A stretch of DNA of 64,000 nt from Cryptomeria japonica (taxonomy: Eukaryota > Streptophyta > Pinopsida > Cupressales > Cupressaceae). The notes under the pieces were generated by a model that was not told the origin of the DNA, made no database searches, and was given only the letters and a program-made list of their open reading frames with translations. The DNA is taken from NCBI RefSeq assembly GCF_030272615.1, contig NC_081412.1:685200583-685264582 (forward strand), in the 5' to 3' direction. The position numbers were made by a program, and so were the translations under genes. Below are positions 1 to 11,438 of the stretch, piece after piece (position 1 is the first letter of the stretch; each line of letters begins with the position of its first letter).

Positions 1-540
1 AGGAAAATACCCTCCTGTTGTTGGAGAAAAAGTACTTGGGTTGAAACTAGGAGCAGTCCTAGTTTGTTCATATTGATAGGGTGGGGAGAGTTGATTGGCA
101 TTTTCACAAAATAGGAGTGCATAGAAAGAGCACCCATGATATGTCATATTATTAAAGCATTAAAAAAGATGATCTTTATTAACATAGAATTATATAAAAA
201 GGAAAAAAGATATGTCCTACTAGAGAGAAAGGGTGACATACCAAGGTCACCCAAATGGCAGGTGTTTGAAAAATAGTTACCTCCAAAGGCATGAAATTGA
301 AGGACACGCCAAGTCTTCAGTTGTTTTGAGCGTTGGACTACTTCACCAGTAGATATTGTTGTAGAGTTGCCAAATGCTTTGATTGATTGCCTCTAAAGGC
401 TGGATTGCTAAGGAAAGCACTGAAATCTTAGCACTAAAAGTCCAAAAGTCCCATCAGGTATGCCAAAAACTATGGTATGGTCGATGACCTTAAGTGGAAA
501 GGAATTGTTGGATGCATGAATTTATCTTGATGTCTTTAAT
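1..540. other. Unassigned stretch, possibly the internal start of a minus-strand gypsy element
   Basis: No credible coding frame is visible. The stretch lies on the internal side of a minus-strand primer-binding site at about 541-560. A second primer-site-like sequence on the minus strand at about 449-468 (rc of gtcccatcaggtatgccaaa) repeats it about 95 bp away, which suggests a small duplication. Assignment as leader of a gypsy element truncated by the window edge is inference. Confidence 0.3.
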
Positions 541-560
541 CTAGTCCCACCAGGCATGCC
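541..560 (-). other. Gypsy-type primer-binding site
   Basis: On the minus strand this reads ttttggcatgcctggtggga, close to the site following the 5' LTR of the Tat element at 16114 (tggcacgcccggtgggac). It implies that a minus-strand LTR ends at about 561 and extends to the right. I could not find the other end of that LTR, nor its partner, which would lie outside the window. Confidence 0.45.
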
Positions 561-1890
561 AAAAATTGTTGTCACAAAATTTTGCACCCTTGATGACACA
601 AGAAACCTTGGTCATCAACCTTGTGAAACATGGAAACAACCTCCCAAGTGTGGGACCTTGCAAAATGTAAGGTTGAGTCTCTGGAGAAGGTCGACTTTCT
701 ATTCAATCTGACACAAAGTATTGGACCAACCCATCACATGAAAATCTAATCTATGCTTTTATAGGGAAAAGGGAGAGATAGAAGGGTTGCATGAAAGAAT
801 GGAAAAGGGGTTTGCACCCAAACTGAAATGATGATCTCTCTTGCCTACAATTGCACAAAACACAAATAAAACCACTCAAGACATGCATAGATTTCTATCC
901 TAATCTGTCACCTTAGTGAAAATGAAAGTTGAAGTCTATGAAATGAGGATAGGAACTGGGCTCAGTTCAAAGTCAACATTCGCAAAGGGGGGCAACACAA
1001 ACACCTGTAGTGAAACAAAATAGAGCAGAAAACATTCATAAAATGAGGTAAAATATTACACAGGTTATAAGAATTGAAATCTGGCAAAAACAAGCAAATT
1101 GATGATAAGGCAAGGAAAATTTTACAAATGCAGAGAAACATGAAGAGTTCTACAAGAGAAAAGAAGGGAGAAGATCCTATCAAAATGTTATAAAATTGCC
1201 TTTATAGTTCAGGCATAACTGAGATGATTACATTGATGGAAACCTTAACCCTACCTGGGTTAGGTTACAAAAATATCAGAGAGGGGAGAAGATCAAATCA
1301 ACAGATCTGATGGCATGTGAAACTACACTGAGAAGGCATCCTCTGCCTCTGAAGAAACAAAAAATCCCCATAAATTAGGGAAAACCCTGCATCAAAACGC
1401 GTCTAGGGTACTGGATAGTGTTTACAGACACAAAAGATCTTCAATCTGCATTTAAAAGGCATGGGTGGCATCTAAAAACTACCTGCAGGGTCACCTCTGA
1501 AGTTACGACATGCAAATCCGGTAGCTGCACAAAAATCTGACGTGATTTGGGGCATCAACTGGGTCTGAAAAATATCCTTGACCATCAGGTCGACAACCAC
1601 CTCTGGCAAAGAGCATTCAAACTCCAATGACCACTAAAAATTTGAATTCCATTCGTTGATCAAAATATCTCGCATGAAGATGGATGCATGAGATCTCACC
1701 ATGCAACTGCTCAAAAGCCCAACAAAATATTAAAACATGACCATCAGATCAGACTTTTATGAAGATCTGACGGCTATAATTGTCTGACGTGGCACCCCGG
1801 GTCCATGTCCCTTACTGTTCTTTAACTACTGAGCATTCCTTTAATATCACATAGCATAAGCATCTTCATGTTTTTTCTTCATTTCTTATC
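561..1890. other. Unassigned, probable LTR and flanking retroelement sequence
   Basis: This would be LTR (minus strand) if the primer site at 541-560 is real. No coding frame is convincing; the 73-codon minus-strand frame near 962-1183 is leucine- and phenylalanine-rich and looks accidental. Between about 1300 and 1800 the word ATCTGACG and near variants recur (for example near 1530, 1760 and 1780), resembling the word arrays of other elements in this window. Confidence 0.3.
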
Positions 1891-1897
1891 ACATAGG

Positions 1898-2485
1898 TCC
1901 CTTTCACTATACGCCGACCTCATGGAATAAGACTTCCTTGATTGGCCTTTATCTTTCTCTTATCATGCGAGCTCGCTCTTATCACCATTTTACCCCACGG
2001 GATAAGATTTTCTTTCTTTGATTTCTTTGTTCGTCTTATCTCGCGAGCTCAATTACACCTTTTTTGTCCTCTGCGGGATGAGGGCTCCTTTCATTTCTAC
2101 TTCGCTTCTTATCCTACGGGTCCCCTCTTTGTCTTTGTTTTCCTTTGCAAGATAAGGGCCTCTTTATTTTACCCTTATTTTCTTATCTCATGGGAACGCG
2201 CGAGATAGGGAAGTCCTTTTTTCCCTTGTATCCTTTGTTCTCTTATCCCGCAACCTCATCTATCTGTTGTTCCAACCCCACAGGATAAGGAGAAAGCCCC
2301 ATTCGCCTTTGACTTTCCTTATCCCATGACATCATTTGTTTCTTCACTTTCCCTCGCGGGATAAGACCTTCACTTTATCACCTCTTATCCTGCAGCCCAT
2401 TGCAATGGGTTCACCTAACCTCACGGGATAAGAGAAAACACATTGTCTCTTTGATAAACTCTTATACTGCATAGCCTTATCCTGC
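1898..2485. repeat. Array of alternating CTTATC / GATAAG half-palindromes
   Basis: About eight copies of CTTATC followed by C/T-C/T-G-C and about seven copies of its complement (CGGGATAAG or similar) alternate along the stretch. They are separated by pyrimidine-rich spacers of roughly 15-50 bp. Adjacent partners could pair as CTTATCCCGC against GCGGGATAAG. The 88-codon plus-strand frame at 1942-2208 is a by-product of this low-complexity sequence. Confidence 0.7.
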
Positions 2486-2489
2486 AAAA

Positions 2490-3329
2490 CCCTTTTGTAT
2501 TCTTTGTTGTTCTTTGATGCTGACTAGGGGCCACCTTAGTGCCAAATAACACGCTGCAAACCGAGGCGGTCAATAATATGTCCCAGTCAATAACATGACA
2601 TGTTATTGTGAGAATTTTCCAAGATCTAGAGGCAATGGAAATCACAAATAAGAGAGAACAAAATGTATGATAGGAATAAACTATATTCTATCAAGATGAA
2701 AATACTGATCAACTAGATCATCGATCAATAATTCTTACATACAATGTAGATGAGCCTGCTTACATAGGCAAGGCAATATTGATATGTGAGCACACAAACA
2801 TGACATCCAGCTCAATAAGAAATAAGGGTAAGTAGGAAATAGGTGTGGTAGGTAGGAGAAACAATAAAATATTCCACATGAGGTGGATCACCCACCGAAG
2901 GTGGAATTATCACTCCACAATAAGTGTATTTGATAAAGTAGTAACAAGATCAACACCATAAAAGGTGGAAATTCTCCTACACACACTATCCCAATGTGGC
3001 ACAAACACCCAAGTGTCTCATACCCAAACTACTATGAAATGTATTTCCTAAGTAAACTTAAGTAAGGTGTAATAATATCCAACATGAATAATTAATTACA
3101 CCAACAGTTATTGACATGAGCTATTGATATAGCATATTAGGCATGGGGTCAATAACACTTGTGTTATTGACACATCATATAACCTTTGTGTTATATGATT
3201 TTGCAAAACTATGAAGAAGCAACTAACTCTGTTGAGACCGATAACATAACATGTTATCGGTATTGACTAACATGAAATGTTAGTTACACTAAATTCCCAA
3301 AACTGATCCCTGCAAAAGTTGGCACAAAA
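2490..3329. repeat. Cluster of short near-perfect palindromes, interrupted by a solo LTR
   Basis: Hairpins seen directly: 2586-2606 continued at 3112-3115 (arms of 12 around one A, once the LTR and one target copy are set aside); 3148-3171 (arms of 11, loop TT); 3174-3199 (arms of 10, loop of 6); 3238-3260 (arms of 10, loop AAC); 3266-3284 (arms of 8, loop GAA). The arms share the core (A)TAACAT or ATAACAC. The origin is unknown: an insertion in the copia A 3' LTR, or part of another element. Confidence 0.65.
2607..3106 (-). mobile_element. Solo LTR of the copia B family
   Basis: The stretch is homologous along its length to the LTRs at 54083-54530 and 59864-60310. It reads on the minus strand from TGTTGGTGTAATT to a CA end. 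It is flanked by perfect 5-bp repeats GTTAT at 2602-2606 and 3107-3111, the signature of an insertion that later lost its interior by LTR-LTR recombination. The TATA box of the full-length copy is altered here (minus TATGTAAG near 2760-2768). A minus-strand frame overlapping its low end (2421-2645) is not a gene. Confidence 0.85.
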
Positions 3330-3383
3330 ATTTCCAATAGTAAACTCATGTAAATGCAAGGTTGAGACACCATTTTCCCAATA
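3330..3383 (-). mobile_element. Remnant of the copia A 3' LTR (U3 end)
   Basis: The first 50 or so bases on the minus strand (TATTGGGAAAATGGTGTCTC and on) match the start of the 5' LTR at 42534 (TGTTGGGAATATGGTGTCTC). Beyond that, towards lower coordinates, the similarity is lost and the palindrome cluster begins. The terminal TG has become TA. Confidence 0.65.
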
Positions 3384-3403
3384 TTGTCCCACTTGTCAAA
3401 CAC
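3384..3403 (-). other. Polypurine tract of copia A
   Basis: On the minus strand the bases just before the 3' LTR read caagtgggacaa, the common copia plus-strand primer next to TGTTGGGAA-type LTR starts. Its place between the RNase H end and the LTR is as expected. Confidence 0.55.
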
Positions 3404-3429
3404 CTTGCAAGAAAAAATGGAGTATGAAC

Positions 3430-5817
3430 ATAATAAATTAATTACTAGGGGCCATGAGGCCCATAGACTCTGAACACCATCTAGACTTTTCTGTGCTCAC
3501 AACCTTAGTTAAAGAATTTGCAACATTTGTCAAAGTTTCTACCTTAACTACCTTAAACCTGCCATCTTTGACCATATCTCTAACAAAATGATACTGAACA
3601 TCAATATGCTTGGTTTGGGCATGAATCACAGTAAATTGTCATTACACCTTGTTTTGTTCTAATATCTGAACACAATCTCTTAAGCCAAATGTCTAGTTTA
3701 CAAGCATGAGTAGCTTCCATATACTCGGCTTCCATAGTGGAAAAAGCAACAACAACCTGATGCTTACTCATCCAACTAATTGCACCACCAAACAAAGAAA
3801 ACACATAAGCAGTGGTGGATCTTCGTCTATAAATATCATTTGCCTAGTTTGAATCCACATAACCATGAATATCAAGAGAAATTACATCTCCAACCAAATT
3901 ACCATGATAACACAAACAATACTCTAAGGTACCCTTCAAATATTTGAAGACTCTTTTGGTTGCATCCCAATGAAATCTACTAGGACTAGACATATATCTG
4001 GAAAGAACTCCCACTGCTTGGTTAATGTCTGGTCTAGTACAGACCATAGCATACATCAAACTTCCAACTGCACTCTGGTAAGGCACTCTTCTCATGTCTT
4101 CCACTTTTATGGAGATGTAAGACAATCTGAAATAGATAGTTTCATTCCAACTATCTAAAGGAACTCAGACCTAGCCATAGCTTTCTATTTACTCTATCTC
4201 TTCTAATTTCCATCTCAAGAATGTGTTTCACTTCACCAAGATCTTTCATTTCAAATTTAGTAGGAAGCTGAGACTTTAGTTCTAAGAACATATCTTTCCC
4301 TTTACCAATGAATAAGATATCATCAACATATAATGCAATATACAGGAAATGATCACCATCAAATTTATAATAAACATAGTGATCTGATTTAGAACATTCA
4401 AATTCCAAAATCAATACATATATATCAAATTTATGGTACCACATCCTAGGACTTTGTTTGAGGCCATACAAATATTTCTTCAATTTATAAATCAAATTAC
4501 TTTTACCTTTCACCAAATACTCCTCTAGCTGTGTCATATAAATATCTTCCTCCAAATCACCATGAAGGAAGGCAATTTTCACATCCATTTTCTCCACCTC
4601 TAAATTGTAAGTAGAACCAATAGAAAGCAAAAACCTAATGGATATCATTTTTGCAACAGGAGAAAATATCTCACTATAATCAACACCCTCAACTTTAGAG
4701 TAGGCTTTTGCAACCAACCTTGCTTTATACTTCTCAATGCTTCCATCTGAACCAATTTTTTCTGGAACACCCATTTACAACCAACAAGCTTTCGTCCTTT
4801 AGGCAATGGTACAAGATCCCATGTATCATTCTTTTTCAAATTTGTCATTTCTTCTTCCATAGAAATCTTCTAGGATTCTGCATCATTCATACCTAATGTC
4901 TCTTCTACATATTTAGGTTCATCCACATTAGTATTCAAAGCAAAAATACATCTCCAATCATCAGGTGAATACCTTTCGGGTGATCGTCCATGTCTTGTAG
5001 ACCTTCGAACAAATGGAGTTGGAGGTTCTTCCTCCTCTTCTAAAGATTCAAAGATAGATGAACTCTCCTCAACTTCTTGCCTATCAAGTGGTCTCGATTC
5101 AACTCTTTTAGGCATAGAAGGGAATTGAATCACATCTTCTTGTTTAGTCTGTGCTAGTTGTAATGTAACAAAAGGAGACTTATATTTTCTAAAGAACAAT
5201 ACTTCTACTATGAATTATCTTATGTACAACAGGGTCCCAAAGCTTGTATCCTTTCACACCATAATTGTAATTGATGAAGATACATTTCATAGCCTTTTTC
5301 TCCAACTTTGTTCGCTTCTCTTTTGGCACATGTCCATATGCCTCGCAACCAAAAACTGTAAGATGTCTCAATGAAGGCTTGCGACCTGACCATGCTTCCA
5401 TAGGAATTTTATCAACAAAAGCTGATGTAGGGGACTTCTTAATTAGGCAGCAAGCAGTGCTAATAGCTTTAGCCCAAAATTTTTGTTCTAGACTAGCACC
5501 ACTTACCATACTCCTAGCCTTCCCCATCAGTGTCATGTTCATTCTTTTTGCAACTCCATTCTGTTGTGGAGACTACGACGTTGTCTTCTATTTTTTAATT
5601 CCATGATCTTTATCGTATCTATCAAAATTATTAAAGAAAAATTCACCGCCATTATTAGTAATCAAACATTTAATTTTATTTCTAGTTTTCAACTCAACCA
5701 TGTCTTTAAATTCTTTAAAAAGACTAAAAATTTCAGATTTACTCTTTAGAAAGTATACCCATGTCCTACTAAAATCATCACTAAATGAATCATAATATGT
5801 GGATTTTCCAATGGAAT
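3430..5817 (-). pseudogene. Copia A pol, 3' part: integrase core, reverse transcriptase, RNase H
   Basis: Minus-strand fragments in order are: integrase core with the DDFSR motif and an NNGGEF stretch (5588-5845), integrase C-terminal region (5189-5542), linker with RRSTRHGRSPERY (4870-5199), start of RVT_2 (4645-4860), RT with the catalytic YVDDILFIG at about 4304-4332 (4151-4774), palm end (3844-4125), and RNase H with KHQVVVAFSTMEAEY and CDS (3601-3804) through to TKHIDVQYHF (3438-3629). The order integrase before RT is diagnostic of Ty1/copia. Several frameshifts and stops break the frame. The 5' half of the same polyprotein lies at 39946-41508, cut off by the 34 kb insertion. Confidence 0.9.
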
Positions 5818-5819
5818 GA

Positions 5820-6559
5820 TGTTTATATTGGCAATTGACACTCAATTGGCTGGTTTCACTATGTTGTCATTGATGACAACATTGTTTTGTGTTCTAGCTT
5901 CATGTTTTGGTTCTATGGTGTATTGGCAGACACTTCATAGATACTGCACCGACACCGACACTGACAAAACAAAAGGATTTCTTTGGTTATCGGCAATGCA
6001 GGCCGACATGGTTTAGTAAAGGTTATCAGTATTGGAGGCCGACATATCTTGGATCTCGTATCGACAATTGATTTTAATGTTTATGCATTTATGTTATCTA
6101 GCTGACATGTAATTTGATATTGTATATATCTTTGTAAGCTGACATAAGGCATAAAAATTTGTATAGGGTATATAGAACAGTTTGATAGATCATTTTGTAG
6201 AATATATACAAGAGACATGAGATAGGAAATTATGGACATGCGAATGTAATATGATGCGAAATAGTTCAAAAAGATTATGCATGTGAGGAAATTTTTGTAA
6301 GGGTTATTTTGGTAAAGGGTTTAGGGTTTCAGACCAGAATAAACAGAGCTTAAACTAGAACTATATTTTGGCATAAAATATGCTATCTTAGCAGTTCACA
6401 CTTCTCTGGATTGTAGTCTGGAATTTTATGTAGTCAGTGAGACTCCTTTTGTGATTGAGTAGTGTCCTCTAGGCTGTAAGCCTTCCTGCAAGTGCAGGCC
6501 CATCATATTTTGTAAAATCTCTTCATATGGCCAGTGGATTGATATTGTGGGTCACAAAT
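5820..6559. mobile_element. LTR-like fragment at the left edge of the block inserted in copia A
   Basis: It starts TGTTTATATTGGCAATTGAC and ends near ggattgatattgtgggtcac, which resembles the end of a copia-type LTR on the plus strand. The bases before it (AATGA, 5815-5819) nearly match those after the right end of the inserted block (AAGGA, 39941-39945), a 5-bp target duplication with one change. No coding frame is supported. Its relation to gypsy H is unresolved. Confidence 0.45.
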
Positions 6560-7931
6560 TGATGAATACTAAGAGGGGGGGTGAATTAGTATACCCAAAA
6601 ACTTTACCAAACACTTAAGCAAATTTATTGCAGACCAATATAGCCTTTTAAACAATAAACTGGTTAATACACAGAAAATCCAAATAGAAAATAAAGCATT
6701 CACCCACAATAACGCAATCACCATAACACAAGATATTTTGACGTGGAAACCCAAATGGGAAAAACCATGGTGAGTAAAACTCACAAGTCTACTATCTATA
6801 GAATAGCAACCAGACCGATTAAGGTCAGACCAATTAAGGCCTTACAATGTTTTTCACCAGAACAAATCCTGTTAGGAATCCTAATCTCTGTTAAGAGATA
6901 AGTCCTATTAAAGACTACCCTATTAAAGGATTTCAAATCCACAACTGTGAACCACCTTGTTAGAGGATTTTGAACAGGCTTAACGAAGCCTACCCAGTTA
7001 AGGGTTTCAGACTTGTCGAAGAGATTAGTAATCAATAAGTAAGTGATCTAGAAAGTAGCACATAATTCTTAGTTAGATCCTTGATAGCTCTTTGTTAATG
7101 TATTGCAGCATCACTTCAGTCTTATGTCCTTTGCACATTCAATCTCTATCGCAAGATACCTTCTTGCAAAGACCTAATCTTCTTGCGCCATACTTCACAT
7201 GCATTTCACATAAACCCTAGACAAGATGTCCTCATATAGGAATTTGATTCCATGTCGGTCTAATGAGATTAGACTATAATTTCCTAGGTACAGTGCATCT
7301 AGACACAATTTGAAACACAACACAGAATTACCCCAATGGTGTCGGTGGATGATAACTCATCACACTTTACAACTTTGCCAATTAACAAAACATAGTATAC
7401 CAATTATTGGTTTTACAAACAAAGACTGGTAAACTGGAACATAGTGTTCCAATATCAAAAAGGATTGGTTGCCACTTGGGGTCCTCACACCTCTTGAAGT
7501 CCTCATACCGCTTTAAGTCATCGATCATGCTTTGACCGGTAAGCACTTTCTACAAACACTAATAAACTTCAACAAACAAAGACTATGCATTCAATGGCAT
7601 ATAATACCAGTTTGAACAATACACCATATAGTACCAATTGAGAATAACTCATATAACAAATAAGTGTGTCAATCAATGACATTCACAACTAAACATCATC
7701 AAAATACCAACAACAAATCCCACTATGGTTTTTCCTCTTTGAGGTTTTCCACATATAAATTTTTGTGTTATGGTTTTCATTTGTGTGATTGGCTTATTGG
7801 TTCCTTTACTTCTTTCAATTCTATATGTACTGGTATACGAGTTGGTGTATGCATGTTTTAATAAGGTTAAAATTAATCATTCTGGTATAACACTGATTCA
7901 CCCCCCCTCTCAGTGTTATTAGATTCCAACA
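6560..7931 (-). mobile_element. Solo LTR-like sequence with G7-loop hairpins at both ends
   Basis: Read on the minus strand it starts TGTTGGAATC, a copia-type LTR start, and ends near TTAGTATTCATCA. Hairpins with the identical 13-nt loop gagggggggtgaa sit at each end in opposite orientation: stem of 7 at 6566-6592 (plus) and stem of 10 at 7887-7919 (minus). On the plus strand near 6728-6762 there is acgtggaaacccaaatggga, a segment often seen in plant copia LTRs. No matching target duplication was found, and no coding frame. Confidence 0.6.
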
Positions 7932-8278
7932 GTTTACCACTATAACTGATAAATTAAATACAAGAAATAATAATGTACATGACAATGCACACTAGACACA
8001 GCATTAAAATATATCTTTATTCGCACATGCAATTATTACAAAGAAAAAGACCAGAGATGGTCGGCCAAAGATTACAATAGACCTGACTATACTGTACTAC
8101 CTTCCTTGGTCATACACAACATATTTAAAGACCCCACTGGTTGCCGAGAGGTACACAACCATCAATCAACCAGCACGTAACTATCTGAGAGTGACAACCC
8201 ACTTAATACAATTAATTAATACACTATTGGGTAACCAAAATTATCTAACATAACAATATGCATTTTATTCCAACTATA
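7932..8278 (-). mobile_element. 3' LTR of gypsy H
   Basis: A 347-bp direct repeat of 39597-39940, in the orientation of a minus-strand element. The two copies differ at roughly 15 percent of positions by eye, so H is old. On the minus strand this copy starts TATAGTTGGAATAAAATGC where the other starts TGTATTTGGCATAAAACGC. A polypurine tract lies immediately upstream on the minus strand (8279-8296). Confidence 0.8.
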
Positions 8279-8300
8279 TTTTATCCCCCCAAAAGAAAAA
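8279..8300 (-). other. Polypurine tract of gypsy H
   Basis: The minus strand reads tcttttggggggataaaa directly before the 3' LTR start at 8278. Confidence 0.7.
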
Positions 8301-8403
8301 GTCATCTTCCAGATGGCAAGCAAACATCAAGTAATATTCAGGAAGGCTAATGACAAACAATGACTTGGACTAGACAACCCCATCTTGTAGTGTACCTGCC
8401 AAA

Positions 8404-8562
8404 TCAAATGGGATTTTGGGGGCAATGCCCCCAATGGGGGTCTGGGGCATTTCCCTTAGCAAGGTCAAGGGGCAACGCTCCTTTCAGGGTCAAGGGGTAG
8501 CTCCCCTCGCAGGGTCCCGGGGTAGCGCCCTTTGTGGGGTTTAGGATCAGTGCCCCCACTGC
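8404..8562. repeat. GC-rich degenerate tandem repeat, unit about 25-30 bp
   Basis: About five units of the type ggtcaaggggcaacgctcc occur, each with an internal GGGGxAxCxCCCC partial palindrome. The block is GC-rich in an AT-rich setting. The 72-codon minus-strand frame here (8404-8622) is a repeat artefact. The position is the 3' untranslated part of gypsy H. Confidence 0.7.
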
Positions 8563-8829
8563 CAACATCAAATTACAACCTTCAAAACCACACAAAACTC
8601 CATGGAACACATGATTTTTCATGATTTTTTAAGATGCCAAAAACAATGTCAAAATCCTTATTCAATCATGCTCTCCACTTCAAAATTGATTGGCATACCA
8701 GATGTTGCTCGGTTTTTCATATTTTCCCGCCTTGCCCTTGTTTTGTGTAAGTCCTCCCTGGCTATATGAATTGTGAAGTCATTCCTTATTTAAACATCCT
8801 TCACATTTTTATTTCCTATAACCAACTCT

Positions 8830-9870
8830 TGTGTTGGCACATAAACTCTGTACGACTAAGTGGGTGTCTCATACAAATGTCTCTATTCTCCATATAGGCT
8901 TGCTTACTTCCCATACAACATCTCTCCCTTCACACATACTTCTCACCCATACAACATCTCTCCCTTCATGCACGCCTGCCACTCGTATTAATTCATGTGT
9001 TTTTCTACCCTCATATGGTGTCTAGTACAACAGTCCTTTACTTTCATATGAAAAACCTAGTCCCCGTATGGATCCATTTATGTATTGATACAATGTTTGT
9101 GGGGTGATCAACCTTTTGGTCTTTCATTTGTATGGACCCCTCCATGGTATTATGATGTTGCTTATGTACGGCCACCACTCCTCATCTCGTTCAGGTTCTC
9201 CCACCCTCTTTCCACCTATGCCCATGTCTGTATGGTTATGTTATTCATGTACGGGTTAATGGGGTATAGACCACCTTCCATGCGTGGTACTTGTTTCTTC
9301 TCTATGTATGGCACTAATTATTCCTTGTATGACATGTTCAACTTGAAGCATGTGGTATATGGCTTCATCTTGTATGGATATATCTCCCTTGAACACTGTA
9401 CGTGCCTCTTCAATCATTGTACAGACCCCTCATATGGATTTGTTCTTTCTAGCCACCGTACGATCTTTTTTAGATGTCGTGAATACTCCTCGTATGTTTG
9501 AACTCATATGGACTTCTCTTCCCTTATGATATATGGATGAAGAATCTTTCATCTATCTACAATTTCATATAGATGAAGTAGTTTCCAATTGTCTGTGATT
9601 CTGTCTATTTGTTGTGCCCGTATGGTAAATGACCTATTCCTGGCACGACCCTTTCTTGTGTATGTAAATAGCCTTGTGGCCAATCTTTGTGCACTTCATA
9701 TGGTGTATGTAATTTCTACTATGTCTTCTTGTCTTTTCTTGTATGTTTCCTTTTGTTTAATTTTTTCTCTCTCTTCCATGTTTTTTAATAGTACACTTCC
9801 ATACAATTTGACTTCGTACAGGTATGATTTCCTTTTATGTAGGCTCCCTTGTTTATATGACTCATGTTCT
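8830..9870 (+). repeat. Dispersed word array (CGTATGG / CATATGG) in gypsy H
   Basis: The heptamer C-A/G-T-A-T/C-G-G and near variants (for example gtatgg, gtacgg, catatgg) recur at roughly 20-50 bp spacing over a kilobase of T- and C-rich sequence on the plus strand, antisense to the element. It creates the frames at 9085-9501 and 9589-10011, which I do not regard as genes. The layout resembles the word arrays in the Tat element. Confidence 0.55.
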
Positions 9871-10790
9871 TCCTTCATGGGCTTTTTCCTTTCATTTTCC
9901 ATCTCCATACTACAAAATGTATCATTCATAACTTTGCATGCTTTCATCAGTTTCTCTTCACTAGGAATTGTAGCTTCAAGAAAATTACATGTTTGCGAAA
10001 ATACCTCATAGTCCTCCATTTGTTAGTGGAATAGTCCATTTGGGGAACTTGTCTCATCTTCAAAGAAATCTTCCAATTTGAGAACCCCTTCGTCATTGGG
10101 TTTCGTTCCTTTCCTTCCTTCATCCATACCAAACTTTCCACCCTCATACTCTAAGTCAGAGGATGCCATTTCTTCACTCACCACCTAGTTCCTCAGGTCA
10201 ATCACATATTTATGCCCTTCACTCTCGATGGATAGTGTTTTCTTCTTCTAGTTATGATTTGCCTTCACCATGATCAACCAACCTCTTTCGAGGAGGGAAT
10301 CATAGGACTTTTTCTCTAGTGGAATGATGATGAAGTCGAGGAAGAAATATTTGGTGTTGATAACAACTTTTTATGCCATAAGTGTTCCCAAGGGTTTGAT
10401 ACCATGTTGGTCAGTACCTACAAGTTGGAATGTTGGTGGCCAAATAGTTGGTTTTCCCAAACCCCTCCATGTTTCTTCTAGAAATACACTTACTCCAGAG
10501 TTGCTATCCATGATGGTATTGATCAGCTTCCATCCCATGATCTCCATTTCTACTACAGTTGACTCCCAACCAATACTCACAGTCAACAACATCGCGTTCA
10601 TGGTCAATGTACTAGATGGTTCTGCAATTGGCTGGTCCATGGTAGAAGTGCCAGGTGATTTTTTTGTTGGCTTGCAACATTCCTGGCGATGATATTATCA
10701 TCAACTACATTTGTGAGAGCCATTTTCAGTTGTGGCATTGTTTGCAGAATATCAGATAATCGTATTGGTATGGTAGCCTGCAACATTTGT
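9700..10790 (-). pseudogene. Gypsy H protease region and downstream linker
   Basis: Minus-strand retropepsin: the frame at 10371-10640 contains NTIMDSNSGVSVFLEETW, matching the family pattern D-S-G-S-G-V with the third residue changed (DSN). PPTFQLVGTDQHGIKPLGTL follows. It continues in pieces to about 10180 with FFLDFIIIPLEKK and a RGWLI segment. A charged linker (9696-10147) follows. Stops and frameshifts break it. No RT or integrase follows before the 3' LTR, so this copy lost, or never had, most of pol. Confidence 0.75.
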
Positions 10791-11089
10791 GTGATTATAG
10801 ATTTTTTGGACTTCGACCATGGTGGACTACTAGCGGCATCATGTAAGGCCCTTTTCTCCTCCACCATCTCTTGTTCAATATCCACCTTTGCCTCTTGGAG
10901 TATTTCCCTCTTCATACAGGGATCGAGGTATACTACTTTTTTTGTTTTTAACCTCATGATTGCGAGTATCTCCTCATCTGGCTCTTTGATGTCCAACATA
11001 TTTACCCCTTTCTACTTTGGACAGTTGGTGTCTTCATGGTCACTTGGTCCACACTCTTTTCACAATGATTGTATGTTTCCTTTCTTGTT

Positions 11090-11438
11090 CTAGTAGTCTC
11101 TCACAAAGTGTCCCCATTCACTACATTGTTAGCATTGGATGATAGGACATCCTTTGGAGTTGTATTGTATTTGGTTTCACCCTCATTGATTTTCATTGCT
11201 GCCAGTCGATACATTTTGTGGTTTTGATGGGGTGGACTCTCCCTATGTGAAGAGTACTTATGCACTTCTCTTCTTCAAATTATATGAGCACTCCTTGGTT
11301 GAATACCCCAACACTTGGCAAATCTCACAAAACATATTTCTTGGACAATTAACTTTCGTGTGCCCCTCACTTTTCCACTCAATACACCATAGTTCATTAC
11401 TTTCTTTGCTTGTTCCTTTCTCAACTTTCAATTCTTTC
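11090..11438 (-). pseudogene. Gypsy H gag C-terminus with zinc knuckles
   Basis: Minus-strand translation shows successive CCHC-type knuckles: CIEWKSEGHTKVNC (second Cys changed to Trp), then CEICQVLGYSTKEC, and a third degenerate one near 11100-11150. It is the continuation of the gag piece at 38671-39525 and is separated from it by insertion B. Several stops are present. Confidence 0.7.

Noticed and set aside
9085-10011. Two plus-strand frames of about 140 codons in the word-array region
   Set aside because: Composition is driven by the repeated CGTATGG word and T-rich spacers, and no domain is visible. The stretch lies antisense in the 3' part of gypsy H.
10324-11093. Plus-strand frames of 122 and 134 codons
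   Set aside because: They are antisense to the gypsy H protease and gag region, whose motifs are recognisable on the minus strand.
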